From assembly GCF_000002235.5 (NCBI RefSeq), contig NW_022145615.1, positions 10,978,891-11,042,890 of the forward strand: a DNA stretch of 64,000 bases, read 5' to 3'. The stretch comes from Strongylocentrotus purpuratus (lineage: Eukaryota > Echinodermata > Echinoidea > Camarodonta > Strongylocentrotidae). This document shows positions 13,484 through 43,347 of this stretch, piece by piece; within the stretch, counting starts at the first letter, position 1; the number at the start of each line of letters is the position of its first letter. The notes under the pieces are model-generated. The model did no database searches. It saw only the letters and a program-made list of their open reading frames with translations, and had not been told where the DNA came from. The position numbers were made by a program, and so were the translations under genes.

Positions 13484-13700
13484 CTTTATTAATAATAATA
13501 ATAATAGCTAGTTCTTATATAGTGCTTTTCAGGACCGAAGGCTCTCTCAAAGCGCTTTACAGATATATATATTATTACCCCGGTCATAGGATTCAGGCTT
13601 ACCCGCACACAATGTATGCACATTCTCCACTCCCTGGGGAGCATTTCAGCCAGGCGTCTCAAACAACACTTTGATGCTTTTGCAATTATCCCATAAATAT
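13484..13700 (-). mobile_element. SINE/LINE 3'-end type retroposon fragment with (TTA)n tail
   Basis: (TAA)n at 13486-13505, then TATAGTGCTTTTCAGGACCG, TCAAAGCGCTTTACAGATAT and CCCCGGTCAT. This wording recurs in marine invertebrate genomes as a dispersed retroposon (from general knowledge). Orientation is from the tail. Confidence 0.6.
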
Positions 13701-14085
13701 ATGTATCTTTTTCTTTCTTTTTTCTCCATCTTTTGGAAAAGCAAACCGGCATCCATATTACACCTGTTTGCAAGTCCTTATGCCATTGTTAAAACCAATT
13801 TTCAGCCAGCCTGAGAGATTAACAATCTACCAAAACAAATATATCATTATTTCCTGTCAAACAAACAGTATATTCCTATGAATCCTCCTTTGTTTGAAAG
13901 GTACAAGACCAAAATAATATGACTAATTCATCACAACTTATTGAAAACAAGTCCATGCAAACAGATGGCCAATACACTCAACATGATATATAGCAAAATG
14001 GGTAAATAAAAAGACGAATTATAATTGTAAGATCTGTAGATGTGTACTGTGTAATGACAAGTGCAGCTCCTGTCCTCTGCTTTAA

Positions 14086-14618
14086 AGGTACTATGTCCCT
14101 TTTGCAGCCAACCTCAAATGCTGTAGAACTTTGCAGGAATTATGAATATGTCACGTATGTCCTATCTGTGAAATTTAAACGTTAGCAGTGTCCTCATATT
14201 CAAATTATGCAAGGAAACCCGTTTACTTGCTAGACTTCACTGTCAGACACTATTGAGTGACTGACTGGCTTTTTTTTTCTTCTTTGGTAATAACATACAT
14301 GAAAAGAGTTGTAAAGGGTACATGAGCATTTGTCTATATCAATAACCCACTTCTTGTGATGGCCAAGATTAAACTGATTGATCTTTGCGCAGCATAAAAC
14401 GTATGACCATTCGGTACAATTGTCTGAAAATCAAGACTATTACTTTTGGGCTCTATAGCCCTAAAGTCGATTTGACAACTTATAGTCATTATTTTCCCAC
14501 TTGAAGACATTTTCAAGCCCCACCTTTTTTAGGAAAGTTCTAAATTAGTATTATCTTTCAAATGCAGTTGGAATTTAACTTTTTCATTTTTTTGGCCGGC
14601 AAATGGGACATAGTACCT
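14086..14618. mobile_element. TTAA-MITE family B, copy 1
   Basis: Ends AGGTACTATGTCCC and GGGACATAGTACCT, flanked by TTAA (14082-14085, 14619-14622). 533 bp, non-coding. Close in sequence to copy 2 at 31581 but has about 40 bp more near the right end. Fits a Kolobok-type non-autonomous element (TTAA target, RR...YY ends). Confidence 0.9.
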
Positions 14619-14622
14619 TTAA

Positions 14623-14993
14623 AGAGGAAGTTGAGTATGGAAAAAATAATTTGTGAGATTTTTCAAAATTCTTTTTATAATACTATGGAAGGATATTATA
14701 GAAAAGATGTCCCCTCAAAAAGGATGGCTCTTCAAATGTCCTCATATTTGAAATATGACGAGTAATGTCTAAAGTGTTAGGACCAAACTTTAATACCACA
14801 TGTAGGTGTAGTCCCATGTACCTCTTTCTGTGTACAAATCATGTGACTTGCAGCAAGAGTGAACCAGTTTTCATCATTTTGATTCCGATACCGCAAAGTA
14901 TGCATCAATTCTTAAGCTACAAAATCAACCATTTCCGATTTAACAGAGTTTCTTTCACAATGCAATTGTGCAATTAACAACTCTACTTTATCT
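14623..14993. mobile_element. TTAA-MITE family C, copy 1
   Basis: Begins AGAGGAAGTTGAGTATGG right after the TTAA that also ends the family B copy. Ends ACTCTACTTTATCT, followed by TTCA, a decayed TTAA. Aligns over its length with the copy at 59999. Confidence 0.85.
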
Positions 14994-15445
14994 TTCAAGA
15001 TCCTTATATGGAAGCACAGCTAAAGCCAATGTAACATTAAAACGTGTAGATCATGGTTTGAGTACCTGTAACCTTCAGGAAGATTTGCACATTGCAAATG
15101 TTGCTATTTCATTCTCTTACATAATTGTATTATACATGTACATCTGCATATTCAACAAAGAATCATTTGTACAGCCAAGGGCGCATAATACTTGCACTGG
15201 TTTTGATCTTTCTGTGTATTTTGTGAAATAACTTATGGTTTAATAAAAATCAAAAGATGATGCATGTATGTGCTGAATCTTTGCCACAACTTTGCCACTG
15301 TGAAAGAGTGAAGAGATGGCTTATTCTGCCAGAAGGACTGTCAGCCTCTTACAGAAGTTCAGATATGTTGTTCGTGTTCAATTTCATATCGCACAACACA
15401 AGAGATGCGACCATCCAAGACATCCTTCAAAGGTTGAACGACTCG

Positions 15446-15596
15446 TGCTCTGGCGACAATTGCTCTGCCATCTATATCCTACACTAATACAGTTCCTAAC
15501 TTCCATCCTAACCCTACCCCTAAAAATCCAATTGCAACCCTAACCATACCCCTATATATTGATGAAATAAAGCCTGAAGCAATTGTCGCCAGAGCA
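15446..15596. mobile_element. short foldback MITE with telomere-like interior
   Basis: Perfect 19-bp inverted ends TGCTCTGGCGACAATTGCT / AGCAATTGTCGCCAGAGCA, 151 bp overall. The interior has CTAACCCTACCCCTAAAA and CCCTAACCATACCCC. A fragment of the same end lies at 44742. Confidence 0.85.
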
Positions 15597-15777
15597 AATG
15601 TAGAATCACCCGTCCATAAGGGTTCAAGTCATCCTTCTAGGGCTACAGCCCACTGGACCAACAGCATATGAGGCAGACAGCCCATGAAACTGACAATGTC
15701 CGACTCATATGCTTTCTGAAAAGTCATCAGAGTGTTCAGGTGACTGATGGTGATGAGAACAATGAGCAGAATAAACA

Positions 15778-16065
15778 GGGGGGTGTTTCACAAAGATCCT
15801 AAGTTGGACTTAACATTTATGGAAATCCATTAGCATCTACAATTTTTTTTTGTAAAAGTTATTTTAAAAGGCATAGAATGTTGATTCAAATCATTCATAT
15901 TTTCTATTATCAAGGAGATTTCATATTCTTGATGTGGAATTTATAAAAAGTCTAAAATACTTGAATTTTCGCTTTTGAATATATTTTATTTTAAGGCTAC
16001 AGATGGCTCTCCATAATTTGAAAGTCCAACTTAGAGTTAAGTTAGGATCTTTGTGAAATACCCCC
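15778..16065. mobile_element. GTGTTTCAC foldback MITE, copy 1
   Basis: Ends GGGGTGTTTCACAAAGATCC and GGATCTTTGTGAAATACCCC. Interior matches the copy at 43030 (ATTTTAAAAGGCATA, TTCGCTTTTGAATATATTTT). Lies directly behind MCEE exon 5. Confidence 0.88.
15985..15990 (-). promoter_or_regulatory. possible MCEE polyadenylation signal
   Basis: Minus-strand AATAAA about 225 bp after the MCEE stop codon. It lies inside the GTGTTTCAC foldback element at 15778-16065, so if used, the transposon supplies the 3' end of the mRNA. Proposed from motif and distance only. Confidence 0.3.
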
Positions 16066-16214
16066 TGGGCTGTGAATCTTATGTGACATCTGTCTCCTGA
16101 GATGATCTCCCTTTTAGGTCCTTATTGATGGGTCTCCTGCCCTCCTGGTGTAGGCAACACAATCTTGATAATCCTGGATTTGGAAGGCATAGCATCACAA
16201 GATGTTGACAGTCT

Positions 16215-35449
<19,235 letters not shown>

Positions 35450-35854
35450 CTTGAATTTATAACTGAAGTATTCGATTTGTTTTCCTACTGTATCTGCAAA
35501 CAGACTTTTTCCTCGTTCACTCAGAAATGTTTCTGCAGGTAGGGTGGGGGAGAGGGGCAATTCCTCGTGGTTGCATTGTAAACTCAAAAAAATTATAAAA
35601 GCATTCATTGACTTCAGTAAGCTAATTGAAAAAGCAGAAGCGGTCGAAATGGGGCGACGAAGGGATTAGCAAATGGAGCAAATGGAAATAATAACAAATA
35701 AGTTTTGTGTGTCATTTTTTTCATTGCCGCCGCCCCCAAGAGTTTGTTTTTTTATCATGTGGCCCCTGTAACTGTGTGAGTCACAATATTAATTCGGTCA
35801 TAAATTCGTGTTCCTCAGTAGACTACCCAATTTCCACATTAGGAGAAGGCATTC

Positions 35855-36085
35855 AGGGGGGGGGGGGGGTACTCACATATTAAGACATAGTTACGGGGGT
35901 GTGCCGCTCTAATGGGTCACCTTTTGGGGGGCCATGCAAACACCCGAAAATTGTGAAAAATGACATTTACTTCGAGAAAAATCCCCCCAAATGACCCTTA
36001 AAAATGGGTAGGAGTTTCGGGGCGCTAGTAAGCGGCACACCCCCGTCCAAACCAAATCTGAGTACCCCCCCCCCCCCCCCCGCCC
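35855..36085. mobile_element. G-run-ended foldback element
   Basis: Ends GGGGGGGGTACTCA and TGAGTACCCCCCCC. Inside, ACGGGGGTGTGCCGCT pairs with AGCGGCACACCCCCGT. Lies in the MCEE/ANAPC11 intergenic space. Confidence 0.75.
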
Positions 36086-37390
36086 TTCCGGGCATTGAAT
36101 GGCGTTCAGACACATATTTTAGTGAGGGGGCGGGAGCTGACACCTTTTGCAAAATACTAACTCTTCTGTTTGAAAATTTAAAAGTGCATACAATTTTAGA
36201 CAAACTACTATGGGGCTACTAATGACCTGAACTTGTAATGGTAGTTGTCTTTATCTAATCGGGGGGGGGGGGGGGGGGGGGGGGGGCCGGATTAATATTT
36301 TTTGTATAGGGTGATTTTATTGGTCAGAACATAATATTTTTAACAAACTTTTGTTTCTTCATTTTCATAAACGTATTTGGAACATATGCAAAATATATGA
36401 ATAATTGATAATCAGCTGATACATACTTTTTGTGAAAATACTGAACATAATAATACAAAATTGTGAACATAGCCAAGTGTATATAAATGGACATATTTGA
36501 AATAACCCTGTTCGTTATGATTCTATTTCTATGGTATACGCGCTATTGGAAGTTTTCCATAATGTCCTGGGGAGTAGTTGTCTTGGGGTTGGTATATGCC
36601 TAATTGTTCCGAGATAAATGAAAATCATGATTAGAAATTTCTTCAAGTAGCTTTGTTTAGAGAGAAAAAAAAAAGGAAAAACGAGGTATTTTATCATTCT
36701 GAGCAGTGAAACAACAAAATGTGTTCTCATGCTATATTTTCTTTTCGTAGTTTTATACTCGTTCATTATATTATATTGATAAAATGGCGGATTGAGAATT
36801 GTATCTTTATAAACTGTAGTTTGTAATTTCATTCTAAAACGATTATTTAGTTAGTTAAATTTATCCATTCAGTTATGATTTATGACTAAGTTTAGAAGTT
36901 ATTGGAGAAAATACAAGCAATTTCTCGAAAATTTAGGTCTTCTAAAACAAATCTTTCAAGGAACTTACGTTTTAATCCGCCCTTTTATATGCAGCGAGAA
37001 AATTATGGAAATCGGTAATAATTCGTTATAGCTATAACATGAGAGTAATTGTTTCAAATACCAAGGAAAATCATTTATTTTCATAAAGAAAAAAATATAT
37101 AGGCATAGATCTATAGCAGTTTATCGCAAGCGATTCAATTTCATGGCCGACTTTTGAGAAGAGAATAGGCCGAGAATAGGCCTAATAATATTTTGGATTT
37201 GAAGCTTTGCTTCACGCGGGCAATCTTAGAATAATTTGCCTATAGACGATACCTTAGACAAAATCGGGAAGAAAATCAATCGATTGGTTCAGTCAAATCA
37301 AATGATAAAGTTCAAGCCTCAACGGCCAAGGGATTCACAGAACTGGATTTTGTTAAATTCTCATAACCTTTAGAGCTGAAATAATCCAGT
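36086..37390. other. MCEE/ANAPC11 intergenic space, remainder
   Basis: AT-rich with one long G run (36261-36286). No other structure seen. Confidence 0.6.
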
Positions 37391-37413
37391 ATGAAAGTCA
37401 AAGTCAAAAGTAA
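37391..37413 (+). CDS. ANAPC11: ANAPC11 proposed exon 1
   Basis: ATG followed by codons for MKVKVKS, matching the conserved APC11 start (human MKVKIK). It runs into a tandem donor GTAAGTAAG at 37410. The second donor (37414) leaves phase 2, which exon 2 needs, and adds an Asn before the conserved Trp, one residue longer than human. The first donor would be out of frame. Found by motif and phase only. Confidence 0.6.
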
Positions 37414-40400
37414 GTAAGAAAACAAGCCATATCTCGGTAGAATAAACTGTAGGAAAAGTGCTGTAGACCCTATCCCACTATTCTATCCCGGTTTTGATTG
37501 ATTCGGATCGGCTGTCTAGTGTCTTCTGCTAGAGCTAGCGGAGTTCGGCCGCGCTACAGCCCGAGCCGCTCGGGCGCGGGTGCCGGGTGTGCCATGCTAC
37601 TTTGCTAGGACTACGGTCGCCTCGCGGCTGATTTTGCGATCGAGGTAGTTAGTAATGGGTGGATAGGGTGGCTGGCCGCTGGGCCGTGGGCGGCCGTTGG
37701 CCGAGAGTAACCCCATAATAAAATGGCACTTAAATTTTTAATTTATTAGTAATAAATTAAAAATTTATTACGTTCCTGAAGAGTGAAGTAGACTGTCTCT
37801 AGCAATTATTAAGCATGGCCCATGCCCATGGGCATGAGTTGTAAGCATTCGTGCAGCTTCTTAAAATTGTTAAAAGTTACATTTGAGATGGTGTGTGTAT
37901 TATAAGTTTGCCTGACTCAGTCACAGTGACTGTGAAGAGGAGTGTAAATTGCTATGTTTAAAACTTGAGCATTGTTAGAAAGTGGCTGAGGGTTTATTCC
38001 TTTTTAAAATCATTAGAGTAAAGGAGCCGGTAATCGGCCAGCTCCAGTTTTGGCCGATTGGTTGGATGCAATTGCAAGGTAAAATCGCTCTAAAATACAT
38101 CGCATAATAGCATAACACATATCCCACACATACCATACCATGCCAGTGTCACTGAAGAACCACATTTGCAATGAAAAATATATCCTAAAATATCACATTT
38201 TAGCGATGTAATCGGTGGTCCCGCTACCCGAATCTGAAAAATCGAGTATTTTACGCGTGACTGTAAGAAATATGGGTACCATAAAATGAGCTTTATTTCA
38301 AGTATTTTTCAGATTTAGAGCCCGATTTTGTGCTAGTCGCAAGCTCAAAAGTATCTCATCGCATGTATTAAATCAATGCAGCCGCACACCGCAACGCACA
38401 CACGATATCTCTGTCTAATTCAGATTCCAACTTCCGATCACCGCTGTGCCTGTCTTCGGCCAGGCGAGCACTCGGGAGCTCCGGCGTGGGATACCTGCTC
38501 CGCCCGCTTGTGCTGTACATCAGCGCGGAAACGCACGGCGCGCGCGAGCGCTTCCTATTGACTTTGTACATGCGGCCGTAAACTGAAACGCTCGGCCGAT
38601 AACTGGCTCCAAAACAGTGAAAATTGAAATGAATATTGTCATGGCAATTCGTGATTTTTTTCTGGGATTCTTTTTTTGTTTTTATAATAATAATATTTGC
38701 TTCATGATTTGAACAAAAAATGAAATAGGAAGTAAAGGGTCCTAAAAAAAGGATTTTGTCTTAAGTGGCCGAAAACGGGCTCCTTTACTCTATACCCATT
38801 TGTTATAAATATAGGCAAATTCATGCAAAAAAATATATTAAAAAAATTGACTTGAAAACACATCAGACAATTAGTCTGAACCGAGTCAGGAGCAAATTTG
38901 AAGAAATTATATTTTTAAATGTTGTAAAACCAAAGATATAAGAAGAAAACTGACCAAGTATCTGTACTAAAAATCGTACATGTAAAATTGGTCGTATACA
39001 TTCGACAGCTGAAAATGACGCGCACGGTTGCATTACGTGCGTTCTCGAATCCAAAATCATACTTCACACACACACTCTCGCCATACCGCGAATGGTCCTT
39101 CGTGGGGAGCTAGCCGGCTGAGAGTTTGCAGCGATACCAACGCAGCTTCGGAGCTCCGCAGAGCGCCATTTTAGCGGGACTCGGAAGGGTTCGCGTGGGA
39201 AGGCAGCGGCCTAGCTTTTTGCCCAAACAACGCTAGATCGGCTGCTGGCAAAATGAAAATAACTAAGATCGAGAACATCGTCGGTTTCTTAACTTTTCAG
39301 TGAGATAATTCTGAATTCTAATTGAGACTATATAATCAATTGAATCGACAAAGAAACCTCGGTAGAACTCTTATAACTATACAAAAGCTTGTTTATTTCT
39401 TCATTTGGCATTTTGTTTTCGACCATTTTTCGTGCGCGAGTCAATGCAAACTATGTATTACCAAACTTTCAACACGCAAGGAACGGGGAACACTTGCGGA
39501 CCTTGTATCAAATTCGTGATTTTGAAGCAGTGTAGAATATTGGCGCTGCAATGCGCAGAAATATACTTGAAAGAAACTTAATAAATCATACCTGAATTTT
39601 CAGAAAATCGTATTTGTATTAGTGTACCTAGATGTGACTTGTTTATAACTCAGATTTTATGAAGATTTGTCGGGAAAAAATGTCGTTTGGTGGTCATTTC
39701 TAGGCTAATATTTAAAAAGTTACTTCAGTAATGGGCCCGATGTTTCTCTTATCACACTCGCATGTTATTTCTACATAGATTAAACATAGGATGGTTAAGG
39801 GTAAGACCGGATAACATTATAAAAAAGATATATCCTTCCAACCTCCCATATCCAAGTTTTGGGCTGATTATTGCCGACCCACCGCAGCAAGGCCATTCAG
39901 ATTGTCGTACGCGAGCGAAGCGCCCTCTAGTGCCCCATGAATGTGCCTAATAAATATACTTTTCAGTCATGGGATGAAACTCAAGAATGCTTGATTTATT
40001 GATTATATCTCATGGCATAACCGTTGCTACGTAGACTATGTTTAAAACTTGATTTCCATTACTTTAGAAAGTGGGTTTATTCCTTTTAAAACGAAACCAC
40101 ATTTGTTTATGATTTTCAGTCATGGAATGTGCAAGAGAGCTAGAGGTCTAGATCTAGATCAAAATTGTGCAACTGAGCATTAAAAATTACCTTATTGTCT
40201 CTCTTTTTCAACAGCTGTTAATCTAGAGGCATGATGCTTAGAAAGTTGATGACCAAAGAGTCATGAATCTTGCCTGACTAAAAAGAGTAACAGAAGTAGT
40301 ACTAGTAGATCTAGCGTATGTTCTCTGATTTGTCATCAATCGTGCAGATCGTTATGACTTAATGGTAGTGCAGTACATGTATGTTCAAAGAGGATATGTT

Positions 40401-42385
40401 TAACTTTGGGTTTTTCAACATAAACATAGTATAGTGCATGTATAGTGCATACATGTACATTGTACATAATCTACTAGTTCTGATTAATTCCTGTTAATTA
40501 ACTGTCTCTTTGTATCTATTTTCCCCTTATATTCACAAACCTTTCTGTGTGGTCCCATCTCTTTACATTGGCTGATTGAAAAAAGGGTAAGTAGACCTAT
40601 GCTTGATTGTGATCAAAATCAACCTTTGGGTGATTCCATACAATGTGTTCCTTATGACATATGACATTTATCCATATTCACTTTTCAGTGAAACCTGTAT
40701 ATAAAGACCACTCAGTGGAGACAAGAAAATTGGTTTTTATCTAGGCAGATGGTCTTCATGTTCAGGTTTCTTCAGTACCCACTTAAATGAGAAACTATTT
40801 CCAAGGGAAACAAAAATTATTGTATTTAATGCAGGTGGTCTTTCCATAAAGGTGGTCGCTAAAGCAGATTTTACTGTATTTCATCTAAGAATAAGAATAT
40901 CTTGCTATGACTAATGGGAGTGATACCATGACACACCTTTTTTTCAATGGTCATATCAAGATATTCTTCATTTATTGGATAAAGTACCGGTAAGTGGAAA
41001 AAGGACTGTTGTCTTACAGGACACATTGCACAGAAGCCCCCCATTCCATATGTGTTTTAATGTTGAATAAATTGCACCACATTTGTATTGGCTGTACAAC
41101 AAGATTTGATAGAGAAACAATTAACATTTAAATTATTTATTTTTTGGTCTCTCTAAAGTAACATTCTTGAACACTGGATCATCTTCTTCTATTTTCCTGT
41201 GGTTATGGACATCAAATTTGATTAATTGTATATGTAAATTTATACAATAAGATCTAAAAAAATTATTTAACAAATCATATCTAGCAACTTGTTGGTGGTT
41301 TCCAGGTGCTGGGTCACATACATATTATGTACATGGGCTAAATGCAGCATGGTCCGCAAGGTGTTTAAACATGTAACAACAACATTTTCAATTTTATTAC
41401 ACACTGTGTTTGAAAATCAGCAGCAGCTAAATAATGCTAATAACAAATTATTTATGAAATATTAATCTTAAAAATAAAATGTGTTATAAAATACTTATAG
41501 CACTTTAAGCAAGCCATGGCGCCCCACCACAAGAGACTTAATGATTCACACATGCAGTACCCGGGTCATACTCTTTGCAATTTTTTTGGTGTGGACCATC
41601 CTGATGTAGTTATTTGTTTGATTGCTTTTGTCTTTGCAGTTGGACAGCTGTGGCTACCTGGAGGTGGATAGCCAATGATGATAACTGTGGGATCTGCAGA
41701 ACAGCCTTCGATGGTTGCTGCCCTGACTGTAAAATGCCTGGTGATGACTGTCCTCTTGGTAAGTCAAGTCACTGATTCACTCCTGTGGTAGGGGTAGAAA
41801 TCTATTAGGATGAAGCAGGGAAGGTAATCACCAAGAACATGGAGGAGGGGGAGGAGGAGGAGGAGGAGGAGGGGAAAAGGAGGAGGGAAAAGGAAGAAAA
41901 AGGTGGAGGAGAGAATGGCTTTCGATTTAATAAATCATTGACACCCATCTATACCGAAGTAACCGTTTTGCTTTTAAGTTTCCTGCTTTAAACTTTCCCA
42001 TTTTACCAGCATTTTAATAAATTTGTGCATTATCAAAAAATATATTCATATTCTCTTCCAAAATAGTTGAATAGTATGTTTGAATAAATTGTTTTAATTC
42101 CCATATGTTTGGTAACATTAGTCACATACAGTACCTCTCTCTATCATATTCAATCATATTAAATGTTTGATATGGATATGTTATGATCTTTGCAAATCAC
42201 ATACAATTCAGCCTCTGTCTGCAGTATAGTATTTATTCCCTCAATTTCATTCCATTCTATTTCTTGCAGTGTGGGGCCAGTGTTCCCATGTCTTTCACAT
42301 GCATTGCATCCTGAAGTGGCTCAACTCACAGCAGGTTCACCAGCTCTGTCCGATGTGCAGGCAAGAGTGGAAGTTCAAGGAGTGA
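37391..42385 (+). CDS. ANAPC11: anaphase-promoting complex subunit 11, RING-H2 E3 subunit (whole gene span)
   Basis: Catalytic RING subunit of APC/C, which recruits E2 enzymes to ubiquitinate mitotic cyclins and securin. Exons 2 and 3 join in frame, encoding WTAVATWRWIANDDNCGICR through CPMCRQEWKFKE and stop. With the proposed exon 1 the product is 85 aa (human 84). All zinc ligands are visible: C24, C27, C52, H54, H57, C60, C74, C77 for the RING, and C35, C38, C45, H59 for the third zinc. Position 55 is Val where human has a non-ligand Cys. The E2-contact tryptophan region KWLNSQQ and the C-terminal WKFKE are conserved. The gene looks intact; only exon 1 is uncertain. Confidence 0.93.
37490..37710. 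promoter_or_regulatory. CpG-rich block near the MCEE/ANAPC11 divergent start region
   Basis: Locally GC-rich with many CpG, NaeI-like and GGCCG strings in an AT-rich setting. It begins 75 bp after the proposed ANAPC11 exon 1. It may be a promoter-linked CpG cluster or the end of a GC-rich repeat; no core promoter motif stands out. Confidence 0.35.
37731..37767. repeat. perfect AT palindrome
   Basis: 18-bp perfect arms (TAAATTTTTAATTTATTA and its complement) around a single G, only 20 bp from the CpG-rich block. Confidence 0.95.
38016..38790. mobile_element. TIR element with TA duplication, CpG-rich interior
   Basis: Ends GAGTAAAGGAGCCGGTAATC and its near complement CGGGCTCCTTTACTC. Flanked by TA (38014-38015, 38791-38792). 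An internal copy of the end motif lies at 38592-38610 (TCGGCCGATAACTGGCTCC). 775 bp, no transposase frame. Confidence 0.8.
39090..39250. promoter_or_regulatory. second CpG-rich block, alternative ANAPC11 promoter candidate
   Basis: GC-rich, with several CpG and an AGCGCCATTTTAGCGGGA stretch that resembles an E2F/YY1-rich promoter. It ends near an ATG (39252) whose frame gives MKITKIEN and then a stop, which does not fit the APC11 N-terminus. It could be a promoter for an alternative first exon. Confidence 0.3.
41640..41758 (+). CDS. ANAPC11: ANAPC11 exon 2 (N-terminal RING half)
   Basis: 119 nt after acceptor TTTGCAG, ending at donor GTAAGT. Encodes WTAVATWRWIANDDNCGICR and then TAFDGCCPDCKMPGDDCPL, with the first RING cysteine pair and the C-x2-C-x6-C insert that holds the extra zinc ion typical of APC11. 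Starts with the last base of a split codon and ends in phase 1. Confidence 0.96.
42270..42385 (+). CDS. ANAPC11: ANAPC11 exon 3 (C-terminal RING half and stop)
   Basis: Acceptor TTCTTGCAG. Encodes VWGQCSHVFHMHCILKWLNS, then QQVHQLCPMCRQEWKFKE and TGA. The RING histidines and the last CPMC pair are present. A longer ORF in another frame crosses this exon, but the RING frame is clearly the real one. Confidence 0.97.
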
Positions 42386-43029
42386 AGATGGAGACAGTTC
42401 TGAAGACAGTTCTGCAGACAGTGCCAGAGTCAGTTCTGCAGACAGTTCCGGAGAGAGTTCTGCTGACAGTTCCAGAGACAGTCCTGCAGACAGTTCAACC
42501 CTCAAAGACATTAGCAGAACTTGGTGAACACTTGTATGGATGGAAACATTCCCTTCCCTTCGTAAAGAAGATCTATCATGAGGTGGACGAGAAACTGGCA
42601 CTTGTTATGACCACCAGGATGTTCTTACTACCAATTCTCACCCCGGTGGAGAGAGACAGTCAAATATGAAATGCCTCAAGAGCATGGGACACAACTGGTT
42701 CTTGGATGAGAAACTGGCACTTTTTATGACTACCTGGATGTTCTTACTACCAATTCTCACCAGGGTTGAGAGAGACAGTTATATATGAAATACCACAAGA
42801 GCATGAAACACATGTGGTTCCTGCTGCTACCACTGTCGTATTATAAGGGCTGCTGAGGAATGGTAGTGCCAAAAGCAATTAAGAAATTCTGCCAACCTAG
42901 TTTACCTGAACAGAGCTAGAGAGAACTATTATTTATAAAATGCCATTGCCTCATGGGGTTGATACACAAATGCATATTATTGCTACCCTGGTAGTGTTGA
43001 AGCCACAGTGGAATTATATTCTGACTACC
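42386..43029 (+). other. ANAPC11 3' UTR / downstream region
   Basis: Immediately after the stop lies a degenerate repeat of CAGTTCTGCAGA-like units (42394-42500). A second duplicated stretch follows: 42586-42670 and 42704-42790 share the wording of ACTGGCAC, TTATGACTAC, ATGTTCTTACTACCAATTCTC and GAGAGACAGT. No AATAAA was found close by, so the mRNA end is unknown. Confidence 0.55.
42394..42500 (+). repeat. minisatellite in ANAPC11 3' UTR
   Basis: About seven imperfect copies of a 12-18 bp unit built on ACAGTTC(T/C)GCAGACAGT. Because the unit lengths are mostly multiples of three, open frames run through it on both strands. Confidence 0.75.
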
Positions 43030-43347
43030 TGGGGGTGTTTCACAATGATCCTAACTTGATTTTATCTCTAACTTGGACTTAACTTAACTATTATGGGAAG
43101 CCGTTAGCATTATTGAAAATATTTTGTAAGTTATTTTAAAAGGCATAATATGCTTATTCAAATCATTCATATTGTCTATTATCAAGTAGATTTCATGTTT
43201 TTGATGTGGAATTTACGAAAAGTCTAAATTACTTCAATTCTCGCTTTTGAATATATTTTATTTCAAGGCTTCAAATGGCTCCCCGTAATATTTAAGTCCA
43301 ACTTGTCCAACTTCAGTTTGACTTGGGGTCTTTGTGAAACACCCTCA
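43030..43347. mobile_element. GTGTTTCAC foldback MITE, copy 2
   Basis: GGGGGTGTTTCACAATGATC to GTCTTTGTGAAACACCCTC, with the body of copy 1 (15778). Roughly 30 bp longer near the left end. Confidence 0.88.

Larger units (their letters stand above)
37414..41639 (+). other. ANAPC11 intron 1 (if exon 1 is right)
   Basis: Contains a CpG-rich block (37490-37710), an AT palindrome (37731-37767), a terminal-inverted-repeat element (38016-38790) and a second CpG-rich block (39090-39240). 37950-38010 and 40035-40105 share a diverged segment (TATGTTTAAAACTTGA ... GTTTATTCCTTTT). From 39300 to 41600 no gene was seen. Confidence 0.6.

Noticed and set aside
39252-39302. ATG giving MKITKIEN as ANAPC11 exon 1
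   Set aside because: Poorer match to the conserved MKVKIK start and no donor in the phase exon 2 needs.
37950-40105. Possible long direct repeat around 37.95 and 40.04 kb as target duplication of one big element
   Set aside because: Similarity is limited to about 70 diverged bases and does not coincide with the element ends at 38016 and 38790.
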